64,000 bases of DNA from Ruminococcus sp. OA3 (GCF_022440845.1 NZ_JAKNTO010000001.1:3100001-3164000); one strand, 5' to 3'. Counted from the stretch's first letter, positions 1 to 8,207 are shown. Made by a program: numbers and translations. The notes: generated by a model from the letters alone, not told the origin.

Positions 1-610
1 CTTCACTAATCTCATAACAGTCCTGACAGATTGACGGCCCGATAGCCGCAATAACGTCTTTGGGGTTTGTCCCGTAAGCATGTTTCATAGCCTTAAGCGT
101 CGCTTTTGCAATATTGGACACCGTCCCCTTCCATCCGGAATGTGACAGCCCCACTGCCTGATTCACAGGGTCTACAAGATAGAGCGGCACACAGTCCGCA
201 TAAAACGTTGCCAGCATGATTCCCGGCACATTCGTGACAAGTCCGTCCACATCTGCATAATCTCTGTCTCTTATGACCCCTTTTCCCCGATCCTGCTCCG
301 TAACAATCCGGACATTTGCTGTATGCGTCTGGTCAGAGCAGACAATGTCTTCCACATGAAATCCGACAGCCTCTGCGATTCTCCGGAAATTCTCTCTTAC
401 ATTGCCTTCCCGGTCCCCCCGCGTAAAACTCAGGTTCATAGAGCTGAGCACACCCTCACTGACCCCTCCGAACCGCGTCGTAAACGCATGTTTTACAAAC
501 GGGATGGAAGAGAGCATCGGCCATGTCAGATAGCAAAGCTCTCCCTTATGATTGACTGCCATTTTTTCTTCTTCTGAATGATGCCACTTTATTTTCAGCA
601 CTTTTTTCAC
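1..610 (-). CDS. pgeF: PgeF/YfiH-family laccase-domain protein (3' end outside window)
   Basis: About 203 codons are visible; the C-terminus lies beyond position 1. The family (DUF152, YfiH/PgeF) has a laccase-like fold and is reported as a purine nucleoside phosphorylase or peptidoglycan-editing factor. Visible landmarks are FTTRFGGVS near the N-terminus, a His in DQTHTANV, a Cys in YADCVPL, a His in LSHSGWKGT and GPSICQDCYE, which match the metal-site pattern of the family. The chosen GTG start (610-608) overlaps the yraN stop as GTGA, which suggests translational coupling. An in-frame ATG at 562-560 after a purine-rich stretch is an alternative start. It is the last visible gene of the rplS operon. 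Confidence 0.85.
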   Translation of the reverse strand, partial: MKKVLKIKWHHSEEEKMAVNHKGELCYLTWPMLSSIPFVKHAFTTRFGGVSEGVLSSMNLSFTRGDREGNVRENFRRIAEAVGFHVEDIVCSDQTHTANVRIVTEQDRGKGVIRDRDYADVDGLVTNVPGIMLATFYADCVPLYLVDPVNQAVGLSHSGWKGTVSNIAKATLKAMKHAYGTNPKDVIAAIGPSICQDCYEISE

Positions 611-960
611 CTCTGATATTCAAATGCATTCTCATATATTCTGACTTCTTCTCCCAGGATGGCTACCACATCAAACCGGCACGGTGTCTCCGGGCGCAGC
701 CGCCGTTCAGACATATACCATGCGGCAGCCTTCGATATTCTCCGCTGTTTCTGTAATCCCACTGCTTCTTCCGGATAGCCACTGTGTGCCGTTGTCCGGT
801 ACTTAACCTCAGCAAAGATCAGAATGCCATCCTTCCATGCAACCAGGTCGATCTCCCCCGTCCTGCAGCGGTAATTTTTTTCCAGAATCTTATAACCCCG
901 CAGTTTCAGTTCCTCTGCAGCTTTCTCTTCATACCAGCTGCCCAGCATCCGTCTGTTCAT
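607..960 (-). CDS. yraN: YraN/UPF0102 endonuclease-fold protein
   Basis: A 117-residue protein, the usual length for UPF0102. The core GEIDLVAWKDGILIFAEVK carries the E-x-D ... E-V-K signature of the restriction-endonuclease-like (PD-(D/E)xK) fold. The cellular role of the family is not firmly established. The start ATG at 960 is preceded by GGAGGGAAT. It lies 40 nt after rnhB and overlaps the next gene by 4 nt, and rnhB-yraN adjacency is common in Firmicutes. Confidence 0.88.
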   Translation of the reverse strand: MNRRMLGSWYEEKAAEELKLRGYKILEKNYRCRTGEIDLVAWKDGILIFAEVKYRTTAHSGYPEEAVGLQKQRRISKAAAWYMSERRLRPETPCRFDVVAILGEEVRIYENAFEYQR

Positions 961-1000
961 ATTCCCTCCGTCCGTTCCCCCGGCTTCGGTTATATAAAGA

Positions 1001-1756
1001 TCATATAAAATTCTTAATGAATGATTTTCTGTGAATCGGCGTGGGTCCGAGTTCTTTCAGTGCCTTAATATGTACAGCGGATCCATAGCCTTTATTAGAT
1101 GCAAAATCATATCCGGGCAGTACCTCGTCATACTCCGTCATCAGCCTGTCTCTTGTAACTTTGGCAACAATACTCGCCGCCGCTATGGATATACTCCTGG
1201 CATCTCCTTTTATGATGGGGACCTGCTGCAATTCTATCCCGGGTATCGTCACCGCATCGTTCAGCAATATCCCGGGAACAACAGATAATTTACCTATCGC
1301 TCCCCGCATCGCCTCATAGGTAGCCTGCAGGATATTGATCTCGTCAATCCGAGCCGGCGAATCATATCCAATTCCGACAGCCACCGCCTCTCGCATGATC
1401 ACTTCATAGAGTTCCTCACGTTTTGCCGCTGTCAGCTGCTTGGAATCATTGATATACAGTATCTGGCAATCCCGGGGCAGTATGACCGCAGCCGCTACCA
1501 CCGGGCCGGCCAGCGGACCTCTGCCGACCTCATCAATCCCGCACACATGACCATGTTGTTCATATTTACGCTCGTATACTTTCATCTGCTCAGTTCTTGC
1601 AAGCTCTTTATTATACTTTTCCTGCTGTCTGCGGATACGTGTCAGAAGTGCCTGTACACCCGCACGCTTATCCTGTCCATATTTTTGAAGAAGCGGCTCC
1701 CGCTCTTCGGGCGCCGCCGCTTCCAGTTCTCTTTTTATCTCACTGATCGTCTTCAT
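1001..1756 (-). CDS. rnhB: ribonuclease HII
   Basis: Cleaves the RNA strand of RNA-DNA hybrids and starts removal of misincorporated ribonucleotides. About 251 residues with the RNase HII opening CGIDEVGRGPLAGP (Asp75-Glu76 of the catalytic set), NDSKQLT, IIKGDARSISIAAASIVAKV and a C-terminal KGYG...HRKSF. The N-terminal ~65 residues are the extra helical extension of the Bacillus-type RnhB. I place the start at the second ATG (1756) because GGAG lies 6 nt upstream; an ATG at 1768 has a worse site. The gene overlaps the end of rbgA by 17 bp, so translation is probably coupled. Confidence 0.93.
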   Translation of the reverse strand: MKTISEIKRELEAAAPEEREPLLQKYGQDKRAGVQALLTRIRRQQEKYNKELARTEQMKVYERKYEQHGHVCGIDEVGRGPLAGPVVAAAVILPRDCQILYINDSKQLTAAKREELYEVIMREAVAVGIGYDSPARIDEINILQATYEAMRGAIGKLSVVPGILLNDAVTIPGIELQQVPIIKGDARSISIAAASIVAKVTRDRLMTEYDEVLPGYDFASNKGYGSAVHIKALKELGPTPIHRKSFIKNFI

Positions 1757-2606
1757 CTTTCGCTCCATCGGGATACTCCAGCGTAATTCGTCCTATTTTT
1801 CCATTGCGGAATTCTTCCAGTACAATTCTGGCTGCCTTCTCATAATCAAGCTCCTGTCCCTTCAACAGACACTGGCGCTTAACTGCGATCTGTTCCAGCA
1901 TCTTCACGGAATCCTCTGTCTCCTCAATATCGTAACGTTTTGACAGAATACTTTCGTAATGTTTGTGCAGGCTTTTCAAAAGTTCCAGTGCAAGTTCTTC
2001 CACATTGACAACTTCATCCTTAATCGAGCCTATCATCGCAAGCTTAACACCGACACTCTGATCTTCGAATTTAGGCCAGAGAATTCCGGGTGTATCCAGA
2101 AGCTCCACGCTCTTATTCAGGCGTATCCACTGTTTCCCCTTGGTAACTCCAGGCTTGTTTCCGGTTTTCGTGCAGGCTTTGCCCGCAAAAGAGTTAATAA
2201 ATGTGGATTTCCCCACATTTGGGATTCCCACCACCATCGCCCGGATCGGACGATTTTTTATCCCTCTTCTTCTGTCCCGTTCAATCTTTTCCCTGCAGGC
2301 GTCCTGAATCACTCCATTGATGGACTTGAGACCGCCGCCGCTTCTGGAGTTCACTTTTACGGCATAGTAACCTTTCTCTTTAAAATACGCAGACCACTTT
2401 TCATTATAACGTTCATCCGCCAGATCCGACTTGTTTAAAAGTATCAGACGCGCTTTATTTTTCCCAAGTTCATCAATGTCCGGATTTCGGCTCGAAAGCG
2501 GAATTCGTGCATCTACAAGCTCTATGATCAGGTCGATCAGTTTAATATCTTCCTGCATCATACGTTTTGCTTTCGTCATATGCCCCGGATACCACTGTAA
2601 ATTCAT
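1740..2606 (-). CDS. rbgA: ribosome biogenesis GTPase RbgA (YlqF)
   Basis: Circularly permuted GTPase needed for late assembly of the 50S subunit. The motifs appear in permuted order: G4 NKSD at about residues 58-61, then G1 GIPNVGKST at about 127-135, then G3 DTPG at about 171-174. The N-terminal WYPGHMTKA is diagnostic for YlqF. At 288 residues it has the normal length, with the C-terminal helical domain present. It sits between lepB (15-nt gap) and rnhB (17-bp overlap), the standard Firmicutes neighbourhood. Confidence 0.94.
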   Translation of the reverse strand: MNLQWYPGHMTKAKRMMQEDIKLIDLIIELVDARIPLSSRNPDIDELGKNKARLILLNKSDLADERYNEKWSAYFKEKGYYAVKVNSRSGGGLKSINGVIQDACREKIERDRRRGIKNRPIRAMVVGIPNVGKSTFINSFAGKACTKTGNKPGVTKGKQWIRLNKSVELLDTPGILWPKFEDQSVGVKLAMIGSIKDEVVNVEELALELLKSLHKHYESILSKRYDIEETEDSVKMLEQIAVKRQCLLKGQELDYEKAARIVLEEFRNGKIGRITLEYPDGAKDEDDQ

Positions 2607-2621
2607 ATCGTTACCTCAGTT

Positions 2622-3188
2622 CTATACAAAACCCAGCTTGCTCATCGGTGATATCACAAACCAGAGTTCTCCAATAATATTTTCTCGTTTTACATTACCC
2701 ATATCTGCAAACCGGCTGTCCACACTGCTGTTTCTGTTATCCCCAAGAACAAAGTACTCATCACTGGCAAGTTTGATCCCTTCTTCTGCCAGTCCCGGAT
2801 TCGTTATCGCAGGAAGATTTCTCTGTTCTACATACGTTTCGCCGTTGATCAGAATCGTCCCGTCCTTAATCTGTATCGTATCTCCCGGAACACCGATCAC
2901 CCGCTTAATATGGGTACTCGCCTTTACGTCACCGCTCGTTCGAAAGGCAATCACGTCTCCTCTTTTTGGCGTACTCACCCTGTAAACCGCCTTATTTACA
3001 AGAAACTTGTCCCCCGCCGAAAATGTCGGGTCCATGGAGCCTTCCTGCATCGCAACCGTCTGGCAAAACATCATGGACAGCAACGCCGCCAGACCGATCG
3101 TAAGCACAATCTCAAGAATCCAGACAAGAACTCTTTTTAATTTCGTCTGCGCAAAATAATCTCTTACGTACCTTAAATTGACTTCCAT
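2622..3188 (-). CDS. lepB: type I signal peptidase
   Basis: Membrane-bound serine protease that removes signal peptides from exported proteins. 188 residues. One N-terminal membrane anchor (about residues 20-42) is followed by the catalytic Ser51 in MQEGSMDPTF and the general-base Lys95 in THIKRVIGVPGD. GDNRNSSVDSR (box E) and the C-terminal GELWFVISP are also present. The ATG at 3188 is chosen because AGAGGAAA lies about 7 nt upstream; in-frame codons further up would run into the hairpin at 3215-3247. Exported substrates within this window include the surface protein at 3743-5653. Confidence 0.93.
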   Translation of the reverse strand: MEVNLRYVRDYFAQTKLKRVLVWILEIVLTIGLAALLSMMFCQTVAMQEGSMDPTFSAGDKFLVNKAVYRVSTPKRGDVIAFRTSGDVKASTHIKRVIGVPGDTIQIKDGTILINGETYVEQRNLPAITNPGLAEEGIKLASDEYFVLGDNRNSSVDSRFADMGNVKRENIIGELWFVISPMSKLGFV

Positions 3189-3214
3189 TAAATCTTTTCC
3201 TCTTGTATGCGGAA

Positions 3215-3247
3215 ACAGGGACAAACTACAACTGTAATTGTCCCTGT
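3215..3247. other. intergenic hairpin between rplS and lepB
   Basis: A perfect 10-bp inverted repeat (ACAGGGACAA / TTGTCCCTGT) starts 10 nt after the rplS stop. The loop holds a second small palindrome (TACA/TGTA). On the minus strand it is followed by TTTCC rather than a real T-run. It therefore looks more like a processing, mRNA-stability or partial attenuation site than a full terminator. Confidence 0.6.
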
Positions 3248-3257
3248 CTTACTTCCA

Positions 3258-3605
3258 TTATTTTACTAACTCTTTAACCTTTGCAGCTTTACCGATACGT
3301 CCTCTTAAGTAGTACAGTTTTGCACGTCTTACTTTACCGCGTCTTACGACTTCGATCTTTTCTACGTTCGGTGAATGCAGAGGCCATGTTTTTTCTACGC
3401 CGATTCCGTTAGAATTCTTTCTTACAGTGAAAGTCTCACGGCTGCTTCCGCCCTGACGTTTCAGTACAACACCTTCGAAAATCTGAATCCTTTCACGGTT
3501 TCCCTCTTTGATCTTACCATGTACTCTCACGGTGTCACCTACGTGGAATTCCGGAACTTCAGCTTTCATCTGTGCTGCTTCAATGTTCTTGATAATTTCG
3601 TTCAT
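3258..3605 (-). CDS. rplS: 50S ribosomal protein L19
   Basis: L19 sits at the 30S-50S interface of the ribosome. 115 residues, the normal length, with the conserved [43 protein letters not shown] and the basic C-terminal [13 protein letters not shown]. It is the first gene of the minus-strand operon rplS-lepB-rbgA-rnhB-yraN-pgeF. The promoter at 3689-3717 leaves a leader of roughly 75 nt with a small TCTG/CAGA hairpin; the site AAAGGAGAAGAAATATC precedes ATG. In many Firmicutes rplS directly follows trmD. Here two unrelated genes and a terminator lie between them. Confidence 0.97.
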   Translation of the reverse strand: MNEIIKNIEAAQMKAEVPEFHVGDTVRVHGKIKEGNRERIQIFEGVVLKRQGGSSRETFTVRKNSNGIGVEKTWPLHSPNVEKIEVVRRGKVRRAKLYYLRGRIGKAAKVKELVK

Positions 3606-3688
3606 GATATTTCTTCTCCTTTGATTCTCTGGATGTTCTTAATACTTTCTGTAACAGAGGACCATCTCGTTTTCTCACAACGAATTAG

Positions 3689-3717
3689 ATTATACTATAT
3701 AATCATGAATCTTGCAA
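3689..3717 (-). promoter_or_regulatory. sigma-A promoter of the rplS operon
   Basis: On the minus strand a TTGCAA -35 box (3712-3717), a 17-bp spacer and a perfect TATAAT -10 box (3689-3694) lie about 84 nt upstream of the rplS start. Transcription should start near 3682. Confidence 0.85.
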
Positions 3718-3742
3718 GTATTTTTCTTTTACACGCGGGTAC

Positions 3743-5653
3743 TTAGCCGTTCTTTCTTCTGCGGACCGTCATCACAACTGCGGCAGTTCCCGCAAGCACA
3801 CATACAGCGGCCATGGCACCGAGCGGAGTCTCATCCGCCGTCCTGGCGTTCTTTGCCCTGGTGCTGGTTGTCTTAGCTGTAGGTTTACGAGTTGTCGTTC
3901 CCGACTTTCTGGTAGATCCAGTTGATGTCACTTTGAAAGATACCTCTTTCACATCTGTGTCATCCGCAACATCTTTCCATTCTTCTGCATCCGCATCGTA
4001 TACCTGTTTCTGGAATGTCACCTGCATTTTATAGGTTCCAGCAGATGCTACTTTATAAGACTTTGTTACGGATGCTTTATTATCTGTAATCTCGACCGAT
4101 TTGGAACCAACCTGATATTCTACCGGAACATATCTTTCGTTGCCGTGAACTTCTTCATTCGTCGAACCTGCACCGATTGCACTGAATGTCACGGTAGCAT
4201 TTTTCGTGTAGGATGATTTTATACCGGTGATTTTGTTGCTGTCGGCGCTGGCAGTTTCTACATTGGACGTCTTATATCCTGTTGCCACCGTAATTGTATC
4301 TTTACCATAAGATGTCACGACAGGAGTTCCTGAATATCCGTCAACCTTTACCGCAGCACAGGTCTTGTTCTGAACAAAAATGCTGCCGTCAAACTCATAT
4401 CCTTTAACCGCTGTCAAAGTTATATATGCATAATACGTAGAATCTGCTTCAAAACGTCCGCCAGCTGCTTTTCCTTCGTCATCTTTCCACTCAACTTTTT
4501 CTACGGTGTACTTTGCCGGCTCTGCCGATTCAGCATCTGTATCCGGCTTTTCTCCACGTTTTGCAGCAGTCAGTTTATTTACTGTGACAGTTTCTATATT
4601 TTCTGTGGTAACCGGTACATTAATCTCATATCTATACTCGGCAACCTCACTGCTGGCATCACCCGCATATGCGATCGCTTTGACTGTCATAGAAGTAGCC
4701 ACTGTAATCCCGGAACCATCATATTTTGTTCCGATATTCTGAGTTTTATCCGGCGTTTTACCATCTGTTGTATAGTAAATTTCAGCATTTGGTGTAGCAC
4801 AGGAAAGCTTCACAGCCTGAGATTCCTGATAAGTTCCTGCTGCCGGATCAGCTGTCGGCGCTGCAACTGTAAAATTTGGATCAATCTTATATTCATACGC
4901 CGCCAGTTCACTCTTCACATCGCCTTCAAACGCCTTGACTTTCAACGTCATATTTTTATCAATAGTGATTGGTTTCGCCGGGTCATATTTCTCGCCCACT
5001 TTTCCCTCACGGTCAGGATCCCGTCCATCTGTCGTATAATAGATATCAACATCCGGAGTATCGCAGGTAAGTGTTACTGTCTGTGCCGCCTTATATGTAC
5101 CCGAGGCAACAGACGCCGTCGGTTTTGCAATCGTAAAATTCGGGTCGATTGTGTATTGAAACGTCTCTGTGTCGCTTTTGTCTTCTCCAACGTAGGCAAT
5201 TGCCTTAACCGTAGTCGTTGCCGCAACAGCCGGATTCACTGCCGTATTTGCTGTCACTTTAAACTCCGCGTCGTATTTCTTAGCGGAAGTATTCGCAGGG
5301 TCATTGCTTGGCTCAGCGCCATCCGTTGTATAATAAATTTCCGCACCCTGCGTATTGCATTCGAGTTTAATGGTCTGCTCACCTTTATATGTGGCTGATT
5401 CCGGTGTAGCGGTCGGCTTTTCAACCGTTCCGTTCTTAGCTCCCGGCGCAGTGTTGGAATTATCTTCCACATTTTTCTTTTCCGCCTTGTCCACGTCCGC
5501 AGCACCAGCATTTTCTGTTGATGTTTCCTGGACCTCATCTGACTTTCCCGTCGCATCCTCCTGTGACGCTGCCACCGGTACCAATGCCAGATTCGTCATC
5601 ATCACAGCCGTAATCAGCATATACGACATTACTTTTTTCATCATCTTCTTCAT
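3743..5653 (-). CDS. secreted surface protein with three chitobiase/HEX C-terminal-like repeats and a C-terminal anchor
   Basis: 636 residues from the ATG at 5653, which follows GGGGAGGT by 8 nt. A signal peptide (basic start, hydrophobic core, VPVAAS cleavage region) leads to an acidic, Thr/Glu/Asn-rich linker. Then come three repeats of about 80 residues (roughly 80-170, 177-258, 265-345), each with GTY/ATY, IYYTTDG and VKAIAY-like blocks. These resemble the beta-sandwich repeats (CHB_HEX_C_1 type) common in clostridial wall proteins. A further domain of unknown type follows, then a Thr/Ser/Lys-rich stretch, a hydrophobic segment and RRRKNG at the end. There is no LPXTG. The architecture suggests display on the cell surface; the ligand is unknown. 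It has its own promoter and a LytTR regulator gene just upstream. Confidence 0.8.
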   Translation of the reverse strand: MKKMMKKVMSYMLITAVMMTNLALVPVAASQEDATGKSDEVQETSTENAGAADVDKAEKKNVEDNSNTAPGAKNGTVEKPTATPESATYKGEQTIKLECNTQGAEIYYTTDGAEPSNDPANTSAKKYDAEFKVTANTAVNPAVAATTTVKAIAYVGEDKSDTETFQYTIDPNFTIAKPTASVASGTYKAAQTVTLTCDTPDVDIYYTTDGRDPDREGKVGEKYDPAKPITIDKNMTLKVKAFEGDVKSELAAYEYKIDPNFTVAAPTADPAAGTYQESQAVKLSCATPNAEIYYTTDGKTPDKTQNIGTKYDGSGITVATSMTVKAIAYAGDASSEVAEYRYEINVPVTTENIETVTVNKLTAAKRGEKPDTDAESAEPAKYTVEKVEWKDDEGKAAGGRFEADSTYYAYITLTAVKGYEFDGSIFVQNKTCAAVKVDGYSGTPVVTSYGKDTITVATGYKTSNVETASADSNKITGIKSSYTKNATVTFSAIGAGSTNEEVHGNERYVPVEYQVGSKSVEITDNKASVTKSYKVASAGTYKMQVTFQKQVYDADAEEWKDVADDTDVKEVSFKVTSTGSTRKSGTTTRKPTAKTTSTRAKNARTADETPLGAMAAVCVLAGTAAVVMTVRRRKNG

Positions 5654-5703
5654 CGTTCTTGACCTCCCCAGATGCTGTTTTTTAATCACAATTCACTTTT
5701 TCT

Positions 5704-5740
5704 ATTATATCACCCCAACTGCCCCGCGTAAAGTGATATA
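5704..5740 (-). promoter_or_regulatory. promoter of the surface-protein gene with flanking inverted repeat
   Basis: On the minus strand a TATAAT -10 box (5704-5709) lies 17 bp from a weak TTTACG -35 box (5727-5732), leaving a leader of about 45 nt. An inverted repeat TATATCAC (5706-5713) / GTGATATA (5733-5740) overlaps the -10 and abuts the -35, with arm centres about 27 bp apart. This is a plausible operator, perhaps for the neighbouring LytTR protein; that link is inference. Confidence 0.55.
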
Positions 5741-5802
5741 TACAAACTGGCATATCTCTTTTGGACATCACTGCGCAGTTCAGGAGGCGCATTCATCATT
5801 CG

Positions 5803-6171
5803 TCACAATGTCTGCGCCCCCACCCATTCCATAAATGTAATTCTCGTGGCCTTTGCAAATCCCCGGCTGATACCGATTCTCGTATCATTCCTGAGAACAA
5901 ACGTGTTTTTCTGTTTTTCCCTGATCGCCGGCAGATAGACAATGTAACTGTTGTGGCATCTGATAAAATCCATACCGGACACCTTTTTATAAATATCATC
6001 CAGTTTATCCCAAGTCTCATACTCCCCCCAGACCGTATGTATGATCGTCACTCGTTTTACTCGCTCAAAATAGTAAATATCCCCGGGCATCAATACGACT
6101 TCGCCTTTGCCAATCAAAGAGAAATACAGTTTGTTATGTTTCTTCTTTTTTTCATCCTCTATCACTCTCAT
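5803..6171 (-). CDS. stand-alone LytTR DNA-binding domain regulator
   Basis: 122 residues that are almost entirely one LytTR domain: GDIYYFERVKRVTIIHT, then DFIRCHNSYIVYLPAIRE, then TFVLRNDTRIGISRGFAKA. This matches the usual LytTR pattern (start strand, 'R.H.S..VN...I', 'L..G..IPVSR...'). No receiver domain or membrane segment precedes it, so it is not a typical response regulator. Such short LytTR proteins usually act as transcription factors. The start ATG follows GAAGGAGACCG, behind an extended -10 promoter. It lies upstream of, and in the same direction as, the surface-protein gene, its likeliest target (inference). Confidence 0.82.
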   Translation of the reverse strand: MRVIEDEKKKKHNKLYFSLIGKGEVVLMPGDIYYFERVKRVTIIHTVWGEYETWDKLDDIYKKVSGMDFIRCHNSYIVYLPAIREKQKNTFVLRNDTRIGISRGFAKATRITFMEWVGAQTL

Positions 6172-6201
6172 CGGTCTCCTTCATCATTCATTTTACACCA
6201 A

Positions 6202-6210
6202 ATTATAACA
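6202..6210 (-). promoter_or_regulatory. extended -10 promoter of the LytTR gene
   Basis: On the minus strand TGTTATAAT (TG-N-TATAAT) lies about 31 nt upstream of the ATG at 6171. No convincing -35 box is seen at 16-18 bp. That is acceptable for an extended -10 promoter. Confidence 0.6.
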
Positions 6211-6303
6211 AATATTTCTATTTGATTGCCCATTCGCGCAAAAACAACATCCCATTTGTAATATTTTGCACCCTCCGTACATAAAAACAATATACAAAAC
6301 ATA

Positions 6304-6340
6304 CAAAAAAACCTTCCGGAACATATCATTCCGAAAGGTT
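6304..6340 (-). terminator. intrinsic terminator after trmD
   Basis: A 12-bp stem (AACCTTTCGGAA / TTCCGGAAGGTT, one G-U pair) with a 7-nt loop is followed on the minus strand by TTTTTT. It lies 20 nt after the trmD stop. It separates the rpsP-trmD operon from the genes downstream. Confidence 0.9.
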
Positions 6341-6360
6341 ATCATATTGGGTATTAATTG

Positions 6361-7050
6361 TCATTCTACACCGTTCTCCAGCAGATCCGGGCGGCGCTCC
6401 CGTGTCCGTTTCAGAGACTGCTCATGCCGCCACTTTTCAATGTTGGCGTGATGTCCGGACAGCAGCACTTCCGGAACTTCTTTTCCGCGCCACACTGCCG
6501 GGCGGGAATACTGCGGATATTCCAGCAGATTGTCTGAAAATGATTCTGTCATTGCCGACTCCTCATTGCTCAGAACTCCCGGAACCATCCTGGAGATCGT
6601 ATCGATCATCACCATAGCCGGAAGCTCTCCGCCTGTCAGCACGTAATCCCCTATGGAAACATAATCCGTCACGATTTCCTCCAGCACACGTTCATCGATG
6701 CCTTCGTAATGCCCGCACAGGAACACAAGGTCTTTTTCCTGCGCCAGCTCCTGTGCCATTTTCTGGTTGAAAACACCGCCCTGCGGCGTCAGGTAGACGA
6801 CACGCGGGGGATACCCGATCTTTTCTTTTACCGCCTGATACGAGGCATACACAGGCTCCGCCTGCATCACCATGCCGGCTCCGCCTCCATACGGATAATC
6901 GTCCACCTTCATGTGCTTGTTTCCGGCATAATCACGGATATTCACGCAGGAAAGGCTGAGCAGCTGCTGTTCTATGGCCCTTCCGATGATGCTGGTGTGA
7001 AGCCCCTGTTCCACCATCTCCGGAAAGAGCGTCAGTACATGATAATTCAT
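6361..7050 (-). CDS. trmD: tRNA (guanine-37-N1)-methyltransferase
   Basis: Methylates G37 next to the anticodon and so prevents +1 frameshifting. 229 residues with the SPOUT-knot motifs [39 protein letters not shown] and [16 protein letters not shown], and a C-terminal EWRGK-like [16 protein letters not shown]. The gene follows rimM by 9 nt and ends the operon before the terminator at 6304-6340. Confidence 0.97.
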   Translation of the reverse strand: MNYHVLTLFPEMVEQGLHTSIIGRAIEQQLLSLSCVNIRDYAGNKHMKVDDYPYGGGAGMVMQAEPVYASYQAVKEKIGYPPRVVYLTPQGGVFNQKMAQELAQEKDLVFLCGHYEGIDERVLEEIVTDYVSIGDYVLTGGELPAMVMIDTISRMVPGVLSNEESAMTESFSDNLLEYPQYSRPAVWRGKEVPEVLLSGHHANIEKWRHEQSLKRTRERRPDLLENGVE

Positions 7051-7059
7051 CAGCGCCTC

Positions 7060-7566
7060 CTAAACCAGTCCATCCATCAGATGGATCTTCATATTCTGTG
7101 CTTTCACGTTGACTTCCAGGATGCACTGTCGGATCGCCGGTATCAGAACTTCACCGTGGTCCGGTGAATCTATAACATACACATCATTTGCACCCGTCTG
7201 AAGTACGTCTCTGATCACACCGAATGCGTTTCCATCTTCCGTACAGACATTCATCCCGATCAAATCCGCGATAAAATACTCATTTTTCTTTAATTTCACA
7301 GCATGTTCCCTGGTTACAAACAGTGGTCTCTGGCGGTAGATTTCCACATCCTCAATGCAATCCAGCCCCTCAAATTTCACGATAACGAACTGTTTGAAGA
7401 ATTTCACTCCCTGAATCTTCATAATCTTATGCTCTTTTCCGGTATCCAGGATCACTTCTTTTAATTTTTTAAACCGCTCTGCGTCATCCGTCGTCGGAAA
7501 CACCTTGACCTCACCGCGCAGGCCATGTGTGGAAGTAATGACGCCCACCTGCAGCATATTTTCCAT
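7060..7566 (-). CDS. rimM: 16S rRNA processing / 30S maturation factor RimM
   Basis: Assists maturation of the 30S head domain and binds S19. 168 residues. The N-terminal RimM domain starts LQVGVITSTHGLRGEVKV, and the PRC-barrel follows from about residue 95 (EYFIADLIGMNV ... GVIRDVLQTGANDVYVI ... EVLIPAI). It lies between khpA and trmD. The structured 115-nt intergenic region upstream may lower its expression relative to rpsP. Confidence 0.95.
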   Translation of the reverse strand: MENMLQVGVITSTHGLRGEVKVFPTTDDAERFKKLKEVILDTGKEHKIMKIQGVKFFKQFVIVKFEGLDCIEDVEIYRQRPLFVTREHAVKLKKNEYFIADLIGMNVCTEDGNAFGVIRDVLQTGANDVYVIDSPDHGEVLIPAIRQCILEVNVKAQNMKIHLMDGLV

Positions 7567-7619
7567 ATCTCATACTCCATTCTTTCAATCATTAACGTTC
7601 ACGCACTGCCGTGAAAGTC

Positions 7620-7670
7620 AAAAAGAAACGCAGCGGCCGGTTCCGTTCATCCCGGAACCTGTCCACTGCG
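7620..7670 (-). terminator. terminator-like hairpin between khpA and rimM
   Basis: On the minus strand an outer stem CGCAG/CTGCG encloses an inner 7-bp stem GGTTCCG/CGGAACC, and TTTCTTTTT follows. This is a plausible intrinsic terminator or attenuator that allows partial readthrough from rpsP-khpA into rimM-trmD. A second 6-bp stem (TTCACG/CGTGAA) lies just downstream. Confidence 0.6.
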
Positions 7671-7681
7671 CCGTATGTGCA

Positions 7682-7909
7682 TTACATGATATCTACGATC
7701 ACTTTTTTGTCACATTTAGAAGAAGCTGATTTTACAACGGTACGGATCGCTTTTGCGATGCGTCCCTGACGTCCGATCACTTTTCCCATATCAGAAGGAG
7801 CCACTTTCAGCTCTACTACGATGGTACGTTCTTCTTCTCTCTCTGTCACTGCAACTTCCTCAGGATGTTCCACCAGAGCCTTTGCAATCACTTCCACTAA
7901 TTCTTTCAT
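7682..7909 (-). CDS. khpA: KH-domain RNA-binding protein KhpA (YlqC)
   Basis: 75 residues forming a single type-II KH domain with the GxxG loop in MGKVIGRQGRIAKAIR. KhpA, usually with KhpB/Jag, binds RNA and affects cell elongation and small-RNA function in Firmicutes. The ATG at 7909 has GGAGG 6 nt upstream; a longer in-frame start at 7960 would add an unrelated hydrophobic stretch and overlap rpsP. It lies between rpsP and rimM, its usual position. Confidence 0.92.
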   Translation of the reverse strand: MKELVEVIAKALVEHPEEVAVTEREEERTIVVELKVAPSDMGKVIGRQGRIAKAIRTVVKSASSKCDKKVIVDIM

Positions 7910-7961
7910 CACATACCTCCATTCCCGCATGAGTGCAGGAAGCAGCGTAGCAAATAACATC

Positions 7962-8207
7962 TTATTTTTCGATTCCAGCTAATTTGAAGAGTTTTCCAAC
8001 TACTTCTGTCGGCTGAGCACCGTTTGCCAGCCATTTTTTAGCTGCTTCTTCATCGATTTTGTATACGCTCGGATCCCGAGTCGGATCATATGTGCCGATC
8101 TCTTCGATGAACCTTCCATCTCTCGGGGATCTGGAATCAGCTACAACGATTCTATAGAAAGGAGCTTTTTTCTGTCCCATTCTTCTTAATCTGATCTTTA
8201 CTGCCAT
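7962..8207 (-). CDS. rpsP: 30S ribosomal protein S16
   Basis: Small-subunit protein that helps fold the 5' and central domains of 16S rRNA. 81 residues with [38 protein letters not shown] and YDP, the normal length. It follows ffh by 35 nt with a GGAGG-type site before ATG, and is followed by khpA. Confidence 0.97.
   Translation of the reverse strand: MAVKIRLRRMGQKKAPFYRIVVADSRSPRDGRFIEEIGTYDPTRDPSVYKIDEEAAKKWLANGAQPTEVVGKLFKLAGIEK

Noticed and set aside
3743-3860. LPXTG sortase signal at the surface-protein C-terminus
   Set aside because: The hydrophobic tail and RRRKNG are present, but the sequence before it reads TADETPLG with no LPXTG or clear variant, so sortase linkage is not claimed.
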